Assembly (NCBI GenBank): GCA_965198495.1
Contig: CBDAPL010000001.1
Location: 2,976,001-3,040,000, forward strand
Reading direction: 5' to 3'
Length of the DNA stretch: 64,000 bases
Source of the DNA: RH-AL1 sp965198495
GTDB taxonomy: Bacteria > Pseudomonadota > Alphaproteobacteria > Rhizobiales > Beijerinckiaceae
Shown here: positions 44,681-52,690 of the stretch, in pieces
Position numbering within the stretch: the stretch's first letter is position 1
Layout of the letters: every line of letters starts with the position of its first letter
Translations under genes and position numbers: made by a program
The notes under the pieces: model-generated
Databases searched by the model: none
What the model was told of the DNA's origin: nothing
The model's input: the letters and a program-made list of their open reading frames with translations, nothing else

Positions 44681-45018
44681 ACGCGCCGGTCCAGATCCCG
44701 AAGATGGAGGGCGATCTCTCCTATCCTCGCAAGAACGGAGAGCCGGTCTTCGACGCGCCATGGCAGAGTCGCGCCTTCGGCATGGTCGTCGGCCTCCACA
44801 CCGCCGGCCTCTATTCATGGGACGACTTCAAGGAACTGCTCATCACGGAGATTGCCAACGGCTCCTGCGCGGCCGCTCCGGCCGGCTCCCCGGAATACTA
44901 CTATCAGTGGATGGAGGCGTTCTCGCGCCTCCTCGTGACCAAGGGGATCCTGACGGACGACGAGATCGAGGACCGGATCTCGGAGTTCAAGACCGGCATC
45001 CGCCAGGACGTGTACTGA
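44677..45018 (+). CDS. Nitrile hydratase accessory (activator) protein
   Basis: A 113-residue protein with the pattern EPVFDAPWQSRAFGMVVGLH and YYYQWMEAFSRLLVTKG, like the N-terminal half of the beta subunit and of the p14K/NhlE activators. In cobalt enzymes this protein escorts the alpha subunit and helps load cobalt and oxidise the claw cysteines. It is coupled to alpha by ATGA overlap. Confidence 0.9.
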   Translation: MNAPVQIPKMEGDLSYPRKNGEPVFDAPWQSRAFGMVVGLHTAGLYSWDDFKELLITEIANGSCAAAPAGSPEYYYQWMEAFSRLLVTKGILTDDEIEDRISEFKTGIRQDVY

Positions 45019-45122
45019 TGCCCGCGCGGTAGATTACCTCGCGCTCGATGCAAATGCGGCCTTCCGGCCTGTGACGGCGGCGACCCGAGCCAAAGCGCCT
45101 GCAGAACCCTGGACATGGTGTG

Positions 45123-45136
45123 ACGTCGAACGACGT
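45123..45136. promoter_or_regulatory. Palindrome ACGTCG-AA-CGACGT before the second amidase
   Basis: A perfect 6-2-6 palindrome in the 140-base gap between the activator gene and the second amidase, 22 bases before the chosen ATG at 45159. If the alternative GTG at 45120 were used, it would be inside the gene. The position would suit an operator that blocks transcription or translation of the last gene. Confidence 0.35.
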
Positions 45137-45158
45137 TGGAACCTTATTGGAGAAGACG

Positions 45159-46217
45159 ATGACGCGCACTGTGGAGGCGTTCGATGCGCCCGGTCCTCGC
45201 TTACATCAGTTGAACGCGACTCTGGACACCGTTCAGTGGGGCGCGTTCGACGCATCGACGAAGCCGGTGCTTCGGATCCGGTCCGGCGACATCGTCGACC
45301 TCGAATGCCTGACGCATCACGCCGGCGATGCGCCGGACCTGCTGATGGACGACGCGGTGCGGCTCATATACGAAGGCGTGCCTCGTGAGAAGCGCACGCC
45401 TGGCGTCCACATCATCACCGGACCAATCTACGTCGAAGGCGCGGAGGTCGGCGACACGCTCGAGTGCCGCGCGCTCGCCTTCGCGCCGCGTCTGCGCTAC
45501 GGCAGCAACTTCCTAGCGAGCTGGGGCCTGCTGCACGAGGAGTTCGGCAAGCGCGAACACGTCTTCATCTACGAGGCTGACGTGGACGCCGGCTTGGCGC
45601 GTGCGGTCTTCCAGTACGAATATCCGGTGGCGAAGGATGTCTACCCGGGCATGGTCACGCCGGTGGACCCGGCGGCTCGCAAGCCCGCCTTGAAGGACAT
45701 CGTCGTTCCGCTACGCCTGCACTTCGGCACCGCCGGCGTGTGCCCCGTCGAAGACGGTAAGATCGACACGGTCCCGCCCGGCAAGCACGGCGGCAACGTT
45801 GACAATCGCGAGTTCGTCGCCGGGACCAGCATGCACTATCCGGTCTACCGCGAGGGTGCCCTGTTCTGGGCGGGCGATACGCATTTTGCCGAGGGCGATG
45901 GCGAAGTGAGCGGCACGGCTATCGAGGCGCACGTGAACGCGACAGTGCAGTTCGTCCTTCACAAAGGGGCTTTAACCCGCAACCCGATGTTGGAAACCCC
46001 GATTTACTGGATGTGCCATGGCTTCAACAAGGACCTCGACGAAGCCGTGCGTGAGGCGACGCTCGAAATGATCGCGCTTCTATCGTCGAAGTGGGGCATC
46101 ACGCGCGAGGAGGCCTATTCGCTTTGCAGCGTCGCCGGGGACCTGAGGGTCACCCAGGTCGTCGACGGGGTGAAGGGCGTTCACATCGCGATCCGCAAGG
46201 ATCTCCATCGCCCCTAG
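45159..46217 (+). CDS. Acetamidase/formamidase family amidase
   Basis: A 352-residue stand-alone FmdA/AmdA-type amidase (PGVHIITGPIYVEGAEVGDTL, HFGTAGVCP, GDTHFAEGDGEVSGTAIE), shorter than the domain fused to the AraC regulator at 35544. It would convert the amide made by nitrile hydratase to the acid and ammonia. The ATG at 45159 has GGAG before it; a GTG at 45120 in frame is possible. Two amidases of one family at both ends of the locus suggest different substrates or a sensing versus bulk-turnover split. Confidence 0.88.
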   Translation: MTRTVEAFDAPGPRLHQLNATLDTVQWGAFDASTKPVLRIRSGDIVDLECLTHHAGDAPDLLMDDAVRLIYEGVPREKRTPGVHIITGPIYVEGAEVGDTLECRALAFAPRLRYGSNFLASWGLLHEEFGKREHVFIYEADVDAGLARAVFQYEYPVAKDVYPGMVTPVDPAARKPALKDIVVPLRLHFGTAGVCPVEDGKIDTVPPGKHGGNVDNREFVAGTSMHYPVYREGALFWAGDTHFAEGDGEVSGTAIEAHVNATVQFVLHKGALTRNPMLETPIYWMCHGFNKDLDEAVREATLEMIALLSSKWGITREEAYSLCSVAGDLRVTQVVDGVKGVHIAIRKDLHRP

Positions 46218-46415
46218 CAGAAGTAGCGCACAGGCGGCCTGTCCGCCAGCCTCAAGCTGACGCCATTCCTTATCCGACATGCTGACGGCGCATCCGGATC
46301 GCCCCGCGTCACCGTACGCGACGATTTCATTCTTATCGCTGTCGGCGTAGCTTGCTGAGATTGTCTGTTCGCCCTCGACCGTCTCGGCGAAAATCCTGAA
46401 TCCTGGAACTGCCAC
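46080..46415 (-). CDS. Possible small unknown protein opposing the amidase end
   Basis: A 111-codon frame starting at GTG 46415 with GGAAGG ahead. The first 67 codons, which lie outside the amidase gene, read like a soluble protein (FRIFAETVEGEQTISASYADSDKNEI). The remaining codons are antisense to the amidase. No family is recognised. It may be a real small gene or chance; the antisense half argues for chance. Confidence 0.25.
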   Translation of the reverse strand: MAVPGFRIFAETVEGEQTISASYADSDKNEIVAYGDAGRSGCAVSMSDKEWRQLEAGGQAACALLLLGAMEILADRDVNALHPVDDLGDPQVPGDAAKRIGLLARDAPLRR

Positions 46416-46643
46416 ACGGCCTTCCGCCTGGACGCAAGCCGAGCGAAGCCGGCTAGGCGCTCGAAGGGCGGCTCGTACACGAAGCTGGAACCAACCCCTG
46501 TTGCGATCTCAAGCGACACGAAAGGCTTCGGCAGAGTAGATCTGTTCCAATCTCGTGATAAATGGTTGTATCGAGACAATCGCAATGTAGCGTGAGCTGC
46601 CATACTCACCACCAAGGTGTGCTCGCACGCACGTGGAACGGCA
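46218..46643. other. Intergenic region after the amidase
   Basis: 426 bases between the amidase stop and the next small gene. Apart from the weak minus-strand frame ending at 46080 there is no convincing coding content. No terminator with a good stem and T-run was seen. Confidence 0.5.
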
Positions 46644-46886
46644 ATGGACGAACTGAACGGCCGCATGATCGCGTGCCAGCTTATGGTAGCGGGGCTCATC
46701 GCCCGAGTTGCCAACGAGTCGAAAGATCCACTGACGTTCCTGACGGAGTTTCGCGACGAGATCCGCGCCGTCGCATCGCAGATCAGGATCGCCGGGTCAT
46801 CCGATCCCTCCCGCACGCGGATGATCGCGCGGGAAACGATCGACGAGCTCTTCTCGCTGATGAAGCCGCCGGCAGCCGATCCATAG
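46644..46886 (+). CDS. Small protein of unknown function
   Basis: An 80-residue, mostly helical, soluble protein starting at ATG 46644 (MDELNGRMIACQLMV) with GGAACGG a few bases before it. Codon use is like the neighbouring genes, and the hydrophobic/charged spacing is that of a real amphipathic helix protein. No known family is recognised. It stands alone before the siderophore receptor. Confidence 0.5.
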   Translation: MDELNGRMIACQLMVAGLIARVANESKDPLTFLTEFRDEIRAVASQIRIAGSSDPSRTRMIARETIDELFSLMKPPAADP

Positions 46887-46928
46887 GCGAAGCGGCTTTT
46901 CTCCGTGGCTGCGAGCGTACACAGTCGA

Positions 46929-46963
46929 GAACGACTATAAACTTCGTTTTTTGAACGATTATA
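46929..46963. promoter_or_regulatory. Direct repeat GAACGA(C/T)TATA upstream of the siderophore receptor
   Basis: GAACGACTATA at 46929-46939 and GAACGATTATA at 46953-46963, spaced by 24 bases (about two helical turns), lie in an AT-rich patch 120-155 bases before the TonB-dependent receptor. It could bind an iron-responsive or AraC-type regulator. It does not match a classical Fur box. Confidence 0.35.
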
Positions 46964-47009
46964 GGTTTGCATCAAATGGTTGGACAGCGGCTCACCAACG
47001 TGTGATTGG

Positions 47010-47025
47010 CCGATCACGCGATCGG
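47010..47025. promoter_or_regulatory. Inverted repeat CCGATC-ACGC-GATCGG
   Basis: A perfect 6-4-6 inverted repeat 58 bases ahead of the receptor start codon. As RNA it would form a small hairpin in the 5' leader; as DNA it could be an operator. Confidence 0.3.
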
Positions 47026-47083
47026 TCGAGCCAAGTATCCGTCGAGCCGAGTAGGGCCGCTCGCGGGTTTGTAGGGGGGTAAA

Positions 47084-49573
47084 ATGGATCTTGCACGTGT
47101 TCCGCGGTCGTTGCGCTTTCGAAGCGGGTCCCGCGCATGCGAGGGCCGGAGCGACTTCGACGCAACGCCGGTCCTGACGGCCGTCTGCGTTCTCGCCAGC
47201 GGCTCGGCCGGGGCTGCCGAGGCCCAACAAGCGTCATCGACGCTTCCAGCCGTCACCGTCGACGCGCCCGTCCAGCGCGCGCGGGCCGCCCCGCCAAAGC
47301 CGTCTGTCGCGCAGATCAAGGCGCGGACGGTACTCCGTCGCAAGGTGCGCGAAGCGCGGATGCCGCAAGCGGCGCCCGTGCGGGGGCCCGCCCCGGCGGC
47401 GGCATCCACGCTGCCGATCTTTGCGCGAGCCGCCGACGCCAACCCCTATGCCGATCCGGCTGCGCCGTACAAAGCCGATCGTCTGTCATCCAACAAGTTT
47501 ACCGAGCCGCTGCTGAATACGCCCAAGACCGTAACGGTCCTCACCAAGGAAGTGCTGGAAGACAAGAACGCCACGAGCCTGAAGGAGGTCGGTCGCTCGA
47601 CGGCCGGCGTCACGCTCGGCTCGGGCGAGGGCGGCACCGCCTTCGGCGACCGCTTCTTCATCCGTGGGTTCGACGCACGCAACGACGTCTTCGTCGACGG
47701 CGTTCGCGATCCCGGCGTCAGCGTCCGCGAGAACTTCTTCACCGAACAGGTCGAGATCCTTCGCGGACCAGGCTCCTCGTTCGCGGGGCGCGGAACCACG
47801 GGCGGCGCGATCAACATCGTCACCAAGAAGGCCGGTGACGTCGATTTCACGAACATCGAGACCCAGCTGGCCAGCGACCAGACGAAGCGCGTGACCATCG
47901 ACGTCAATCGAGCGATCAACCCGGTCCTCGACGTCCGCCTGAACGGTTTGTTCCAGGATGCCAACGTCGCCGGCCGGAACTATGTGACCGACGACCGCAA
48001 CGGCGTCGCGGGCGCGATCACCTTCAAGCCGATCAGCGACTTCGTGCTGACCGCCGACTACGCGCACAGCTATCTCAACGGCCTGCCCGACTTCGGGGTC
48101 CCTTACGATCCGGCCATCAACCGGCCGTACACCGAAGGCGTGGTGCCGCGAAACACCTACTACGGCTTCGTCTATCGCGACTTCACCAAGACGACGCAGA
48201 ACATCGGTACGCTCAATGCCGAGTACCAGGTGAACCCGAACTTCACGATCGATAGCAAATTCCGCCAGGGCTATTCGATCCTCAATTACATCGGGACGAT
48301 CCCCGAGAAGCCGACGCCGGCGACGCTGCCGAACACGGTGACGCTCAACGCACAGAGCCGGTTCCAGACGTCGGCCGTCTTGGCGAACCAGACCGAGGGA
48401 ACGTTCAAGTTCGACACGGGACCGATCCACAACACCGCCGTCCTGGGCGGAGACGTCTCTCAAGAGCGGATCAGCATCGACAGCTACACCGGCCTGACGT
48501 CGGAGGCCGCGCAAGGTCAATTCAATTCCGCCGGCAGCGCGACGAACGTCAGCGTGTTTTCGCCGCCCAACTTCACCACGGGGTTCGGGACGCCGGCCCT
48601 GACCGGAGATCCGTCGATCGTTCCGGTCGAGACGAAGTCCGTCTATCTGATCGACACGGCGAACTATCGCGACGTCGTCCTCCTCAACGGCGGCGTCCGC
48701 TTCGATGATTACACAGTGCGCGCCTACGATCACGAGGGCTCCGTCGGCGATCATAGCGCGCTGGTGAACTACAATGTGGGCCTGACATTGAAGCCGCGAC
48801 CCAACGTGAGCGTCTATGGCGCCTATGCGACCTCCGCCAATCCGGTCGGCGCGGAGCTGGACGGCACGTCGAACACATACGGCGGTTTCAATCCGAAATC
48901 GATCGTCAACCAGATCTTCGGTCCCGAGCGCAGCGCAGCGATCGAAATCGGCAACAAATACGAGTTGTTCGACCGCCACCTTCTTCTGACCGGGGCGCTG
49001 TTCCAGACCAATGTCACGAACGCCCGTGAGACGGTTCCGACGGCGGTACCAGCATCGACCGGTCTGGTCGCCGGTAATATCGTCGCCGGCGCCGCCTATC
49101 GAATCCAGGGCATCGATCTCGAAGCCGAAGGTAAGATCACCAAGGACTGGAGCCTGCTCGGCGGCCTCGTGCTGATGAAGTCGAAGGTCTCGAACTCCGT
49201 CAACCCGCTGGACGACGGCCTGCAGCTCGCCAACATCGCGAACCGCTCGTTCAACCTGTTGACGAAATACCAGATCTTTAATTGGTTCGAACTCGGCGGT
49301 CAGGCGATCTACGCGTCGCAGATCTACGGCGGCTCGCTGCTGGTGGCGAACGCCTCTGCCTATGGGGCGACTCCTAGCCCGACCATCCTGCCGTCGCACT
49401 GGCGCTTCGACAGCTTCGCCGAGTTCAAGATCGGGCCGTACTCGACCCTCAAGGTCGGCGCCATCAACATCTTCAACCGCACCTATTACGACGCGATCTA
49501 CCAGAGCAACCAGCCGTTCATTCAGATCGCGCCGGGTCGCACGGTCTATCTGACCGCCGCAGCGCATTTCTGA
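47084..49573 (+). CDS. TonB-dependent siderophore receptor
   Basis: An 829-residue outer-membrane receptor. A hydrophobic signal-like segment (about residues 29-45) precedes the TonB box LPAVTVDAP. The plug follows (LLNTPKTVTVLTKEVLEDK, FFIRGFDARNDVFVDGVRD, VEILRGPGSSFAGRGTTGG), then the 22-strand barrel ending in an aromatic residue (AAAHF). It resembles Fiu/BfrD-type catecholate receptors. The signal has an unusually long charged lead, so the true start could be internal. It heads an operon with PiuC, ExbB, ExbD and TonB. Confidence 0.9.
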   Translation: MDLARVPRSLRFRSGSRACEGRSDFDATPVLTAVCVLASGSAGAAEAQQASSTLPAVTVDAPVQRARAAPPKPSVAQIKARTVLRRKVREARMPQAAPVRGPAPAAASTLPIFARAADANPYADPAAPYKADRLSSNKFTEPLLNTPKTVTVLTKEVLEDKNATSLKEVGRSTAGVTLGSGEGGTAFGDRFFIRGFDARNDVFVDGVRDPGVSVRENFFTEQVEILRGPGSSFAGRGTTGGAINIVTKKAGDVDFTNIETQLASDQTKRVTIDVNRAINPVLDVRLNGLFQDANVAGRNYVTDDRNGVAGAITFKPISDFVLTADYAHSYLNGLPDFGVPYDPAINRPYTEGVVPRNTYYGFVYRDFTKTTQNIGTLNAEYQVNPNFTIDSKFRQGYSILNYIGTIPEKPTPATLPNTVTLNAQSRFQTSAVLANQTEGTFKFDTGPIHNTAVLGGDVSQERISIDSYTGLTSEAAQGQFNSAGSATNVSVFSPPNFTTGFGTPALTGDPSIVPVETKSVYLIDTANYRDVVLLNGGVRFDDYTVRAYDHEGSVGDHSALVNYNVGLTLKPRPNVSVYGAYATSANPVGAELDGTSNTYGGFNPKSIVNQIFGPERSAAIEIGNKYELFDRHLLLTGALFQTNVTNARETVPTAVPASTGLVAGNIVAGAAYRIQGIDLEAEGKITKDWSLLGGLVLMKSKVSNSVNPLDDGLQLANIANRSFNLLTKYQIFNWFELGGQAIYASQIYGGSLLVANASAYGATPSPTILPSHWRFDSFAEFKIGPYSTLKVGAINIFNRTYYDAIYQSNQPFIQIAPGRTVYLTAAAHF

Positions 49574-49583
49574 GCGGAACGCG

Positions 49584-50267
49584 ATGCTCGTCTGCGTCCC
49601 CGATATCCTCAGCAAGACCGATGTGGCGGCGTTCCGCGCCGTCATGGATACGGCCGAGTGGGAGGACGGCCGCTCGACGGCCGGCGCGCAGTCGGCGCTG
49701 GTGAAGAACAACGAGCAGCTGCCGCCGGCCGGCGACATCGCCCGCAAGCTCGGCGAGCGCGTCATCTCGGCGCTGACAGGCAATGCGCTGTTCATCTCCG
49801 CGGCGATCCCGCTGCGGATCTTTCCGCCGCTGTTCAACCGCTACGGCGTCGGCCACAAGTTCGGGATCCACGTCGATAACGCGGTGCGCGGCGATCACCT
49901 GACCGGCCTGCGGATCCGGACCGACCTGTCGGTGACGCTGTTCCTGTCCGAGCCGGACGAATACGACGGCGGCGAACTGACCGTCGAGGATCACTACGGG
50001 GCGCACACCGTCAAGTTACCGGCGGGGCACCTCGTTCTCTACCCCGCGTCGAGCCTGCACATGGTCTCTCCGGTTACGCGTGGGCGGCGGGTCGCCTCGT
50101 TCCTTTGGCTCCAAAGCATGGTGCGGGATGACCATGCCCGGAGCATGATCTTCGATCTCGACTGCGTCATCCAGGAACTCGTCGAACGGCTTGGACGCGA
50201 CGACGAGGAGGTCGTCAAACTCACCGGCCTCTACCACAACCTCATCCGCCATTGGGCTGACGTATGA
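49584..50267 (+). CDS. Fe(II)/2-oxoglutarate-dependent PKHD-type hydroxylase (PiuC/YbiX)
   Basis: A 227-residue dioxygenase with the double-stranded beta-helix metal triad His96-x-Asp98 (GIHVDNA) and His159 (SSLHMVSPV), followed by an Arg-rich segment near residues 167-169 that binds 2-oxoglutarate. PiuC/YbiX proteins are regularly encoded next to catecholate siderophore receptors and are thought to modify or process the siderophore. It starts 10 bases after the receptor and overlaps exbB by ATGA. Confidence 0.9.
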   Translation: MLVCVPDILSKTDVAAFRAVMDTAEWEDGRSTAGAQSALVKNNEQLPPAGDIARKLGERVISALTGNALFISAAIPLRIFPPLFNRYGVGHKFGIHVDNAVRGDHLTGLRIRTDLSVTLFLSEPDEYDGGELTVEDHYGAHTVKLPAGHLVLYPASSLHMVSPVTRGRRVASFLWLQSMVRDDHARSMIFDLDCVIQELVERLGRDDEEVVKLTGLYHNLIRHWADV

Positions 50268-51214
50268 TGTCTTCGCATCGCCGTGCGGTCTGCATGGCGC
50301 TCACGCTCGTTCTGTGGTCCGCCGCGGGGCTGGCACCGGGGTTCTCTCAGATCGCGACGCCGACGGAAGGGAAGGCTGCTGTGACGACGCCGGCGCCTGC
50401 CGCTCCGGCCAGCGGTGCCGCGCCAACCGTCGATCCACGTCCGCCAGTCAGCGCCAAGCCGGCCGTGTCGACGACCGAGCCGGTCGCAGTCACCGACGCC
50501 GCCGTGCCGCTGCCCGCCGACGGCCACGTGCTGCACGAGCTGTCGCCGTGGTCGATGTTCCTGTCGGCCGACATCGTGGTAAAGGCCGTGATGGTCAGCC
50601 TGATCGCCGCCTCCCTCATGACCTGGACCATCCTGTTCGGCAAGACGATCGAACTCACGACCGCCCGCCGCCGATTGAGCCGGGAACTGGCGCGGATGGG
50701 CGAGGCGCGGATGATCGCGGACGCCAGGCTCGCGCTGGGTCGCGGCGGGCTCGTGGCCGATCTTCTCGCTGCCGCCGTAAGCGAACTCGAAATGTCCGGC
50801 GACGTGTCGACGCGAACGGGGATCCGGGAACGCACGGAATCGCGGCTGTCGGAGATCGTCCGAGCCGAGGTCCAGAGCCTGCGCCGCGGCATGGGGCTTC
50901 TCGCCACGATCGGCTCGACGGCGCCGTTCGTCGGGCTGTTCGGCACCGTCTGGGGCATCATGAACAGCTTCATCGGCATCTCGAAATCGCAAACGACCAA
51001 CCTCGCGGTCGTCGCGCCGGGGATCGCCGAAGCGCTGCTCGCGACCGCGACAGGCCTTGTGGCCGCGATCCCGGCCGTGATCATCTACAACCACTTCTCG
51101 CGCTCCACGCGAGGCCACCAGATCCTCGTCAACCGTGCCGTCGGTGCCGCCACGCGGCTGCTGTCGCGGGAGCTGGACTCCGGCTCCAGTCGCTCGGCGC
51201 GCGAGGCGGAGTAG
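50264..51214 (+). CDS. exbB: Biopolymer transport protein ExbB
   Basis: A 316-residue inner-membrane protein. An N-terminal signal-like segment and a proline/alanine-rich periplasmic stretch (residues 30-85) come first. The first core helix is near residues 104-126, and the MotA/TolQ/ExbB domain follows (GLLATIGSTAPFVGLFGTVWGIMNSF, then VAPGIAEALLATATGLVAAIPAVIIYNHF). It forms the proton channel with ExbD. It is coupled to PiuC by a four-base overlap. Confidence 0.92.
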   Translation: MMSSHRRAVCMALTLVLWSAAGLAPGFSQIATPTEGKAAVTTPAPAAPASGAAPTVDPRPPVSAKPAVSTTEPVAVTDAAVPLPADGHVLHELSPWSMFLSADIVVKAVMVSLIAASLMTWTILFGKTIELTTARRRLSRELARMGEARMIADARLALGRGGLVADLLAAAVSELEMSGDVSTRTGIRERTESRLSEIVRAEVQSLRRGMGLLATIGSTAPFVGLFGTVWGIMNSFIGISKSQTTNLAVVAPGIAEALLATATGLVAAIPAVIIYNHFSRSTRGHQILVNRAVGAATRLLSRELDSGSSRSAREAE

Positions 51215-51217
51215 GCG

Positions 51218-51676
51218 ATGGCCGTTGCGCTCGACGATCGCGACGAGGACGACGTCGAGGAGGCGCATGACATCAATGTCACGCCGTTCATCGACGTCAT
51301 CCTCGTTCTGCTCATCATCTTCATGGTGGCGGCGCCGCTTTCCACCGTCGATCTCCCCGTCGATCTTCCGACCTCCACAGCGAAAGCGCAGAAGAAGCCC
51401 GACAAGCCGACCTATGTGACGATCAAGGGCGACCTGTCGGTTGCGATCGGCGAAGCGACGGTGAAGCGGGTCGACCTCGTGCGAACGCTCGACACGGATG
51501 GCGGCGGGAAGGATCGACGCCTGTTCTTGCGCGCCGATCGCGCCGTGCCCTACGGGGAGATGATGGACGTCCTCGACATGCTTCGCGAGGGCGGCTATCT
51601 CAAGGTCGCCTTGGTGGCGCTCGAGGGTGTTCCCAAGGAAGCGTCACCCCGCAACTCGGGACAGCACGGGCCATGA
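51218..51676 (+). CDS. exbD: Biopolymer transport protein ExbD
   Basis: A 152-residue protein with the short cytoplasmic lead HDINVTPFIDVILVLLIIFMV: the Asp in FIDV is the proton-carrying residue in the membrane helix. A periplasmic domain follows. It starts 3 bases after exbB and overlaps tonB (ATGA), so stoichiometric translation is likely. Confidence 0.93.
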   Translation: MAVALDDRDEDDVEEAHDINVTPFIDVILVLLIIFMVAAPLSTVDLPVDLPTSTAKAQKKPDKPTYVTIKGDLSVAIGEATVKRVDLVRTLDTDGGGKDRRLFLRADRAVPYGEMMDVLDMLREGGYLKVALVALEGVPKEASPRNSGQHGP

Positions 51677-52482
51677 CCGAGGCTGTGGTCCCGGCCGATC
51701 TGGGCCTGTCGCGGCGCCCGCGGAAAACCGTTTGGATGGCGGCGATCGTCATCGCGGCCTGTCTTCACGGGGCGGCGTTCGCCTACGCTTGGTCGAGGCT
51801 GCACAACGACGAACGCGAAGACGCGGTCGGGGCGCCGTCGGTCGAGATCGGACTCGACCTCTCCGCGCCGCACCAGGAGCCGACGGACCTGCCGCCGGGA
51901 CCCGAAGCCGACGCCTCGACGGCATCGACGGCCGCGGTCTCGCAGACGGTGAAGGTCGAGGACACCGACCTGCCGAAGGCGAAGCCCGTCGAGACCGACG
52001 ATCCCGATCGGCTTGTCGCGCCGGATGCCACGAAGACGCCGCAGGACCAGAAGCCTAAACTCCAGGAGTCGAAGGCCAATCCCGCGGCCGATGCTGTGGC
52101 CAGCGAGGCGACCGCCCCTCCGAATATCGAGGCCGCGAAAGAGTCGGCGCGGTCGGTCTCTCCGGCGCAAGGCGTCGGCGACAGCCTGCTACGCGTCAGG
52201 ACCACGTGGCAGAAGGAGCTGGTCGCGCACCTCAACCGCTTCAAGCGCTATCCCAGCACGGGGTCGCGCCGCGCCGTTCAGATCGTCGTGGGATTCACGC
52301 TGGACCGGTTCGGCCATGTCGTGTCGTCGCGCGTGGAGACGGGCTCGGGCGATCCCGCCTTCGACCGCGCCGCCCTGGCGATGATGGCGTCGGCCGACCC
52401 TGTCCCCGCACCGCCGCCGCTCATCGCCGACGAGGGCCTGACCTTCTCCCTGCCGGTGATCTTTCGAGACCGCAAGAGATGA
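51673..52482 (+). CDS. tonB: Energy transducer TonB
   Basis: A 269-residue TonB: one N-terminal membrane helix (about residues 20-40), a long charged proline- and lysine-containing periplasmic spacer, and the C-terminal TonB domain (YPSTGSRRAVQIVVGFTLDRFGHV, then FDRAALAMM). It links ExbB-ExbD to the receptor encoded in the same operon. It is followed by 208 bases without a gene. Confidence 0.92.
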   Translation: MTEAVVPADLGLSRRPRKTVWMAAIVIAACLHGAAFAYAWSRLHNDEREDAVGAPSVEIGLDLSAPHQEPTDLPPGPEADASTASTAAVSQTVKVEDTDLPKAKPVETDDPDRLVAPDATKTPQDQKPKLQESKANPAADAVASEATAPPNIEAAKESARSVSPAQGVGDSLLRVRTTWQKELVAHLNRFKRYPSTGSRRAVQIVVGFTLDRFGHVVSSRVETGSGDPAFDRAALAMMASADPVPAPPPLIADEGLTFSLPVIFRDRKR

Positions 52483-52690
52483 GGATGCGACCAGCGTAGG
52501 ATGCGATGTCGTCAAGATCAAGATTGGCGAACTCGTGAGTGGCGGACGGCAGGAAAACACCCGGTCTCAGGCGAAGACTCTGCCAGCAGCAAACTTGACG
52601 CGGCGGCGTGGTGTGGATCAGTCGTGACGCGAACGACCCTCAGATGTCCCGCCGCTCGGCTGTTGGGTCAACTCAACCGCCAACCTCGGG

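Noticed and set aside
46080..47230. Longer minus-strand frames facing the amidase and the receptor promoter
   Set aside because: Only the first part of the frame starting at 46415 looks protein-like. The longer 338-codon frame has mixed composition and covers promoter-like AT-rich DNA.
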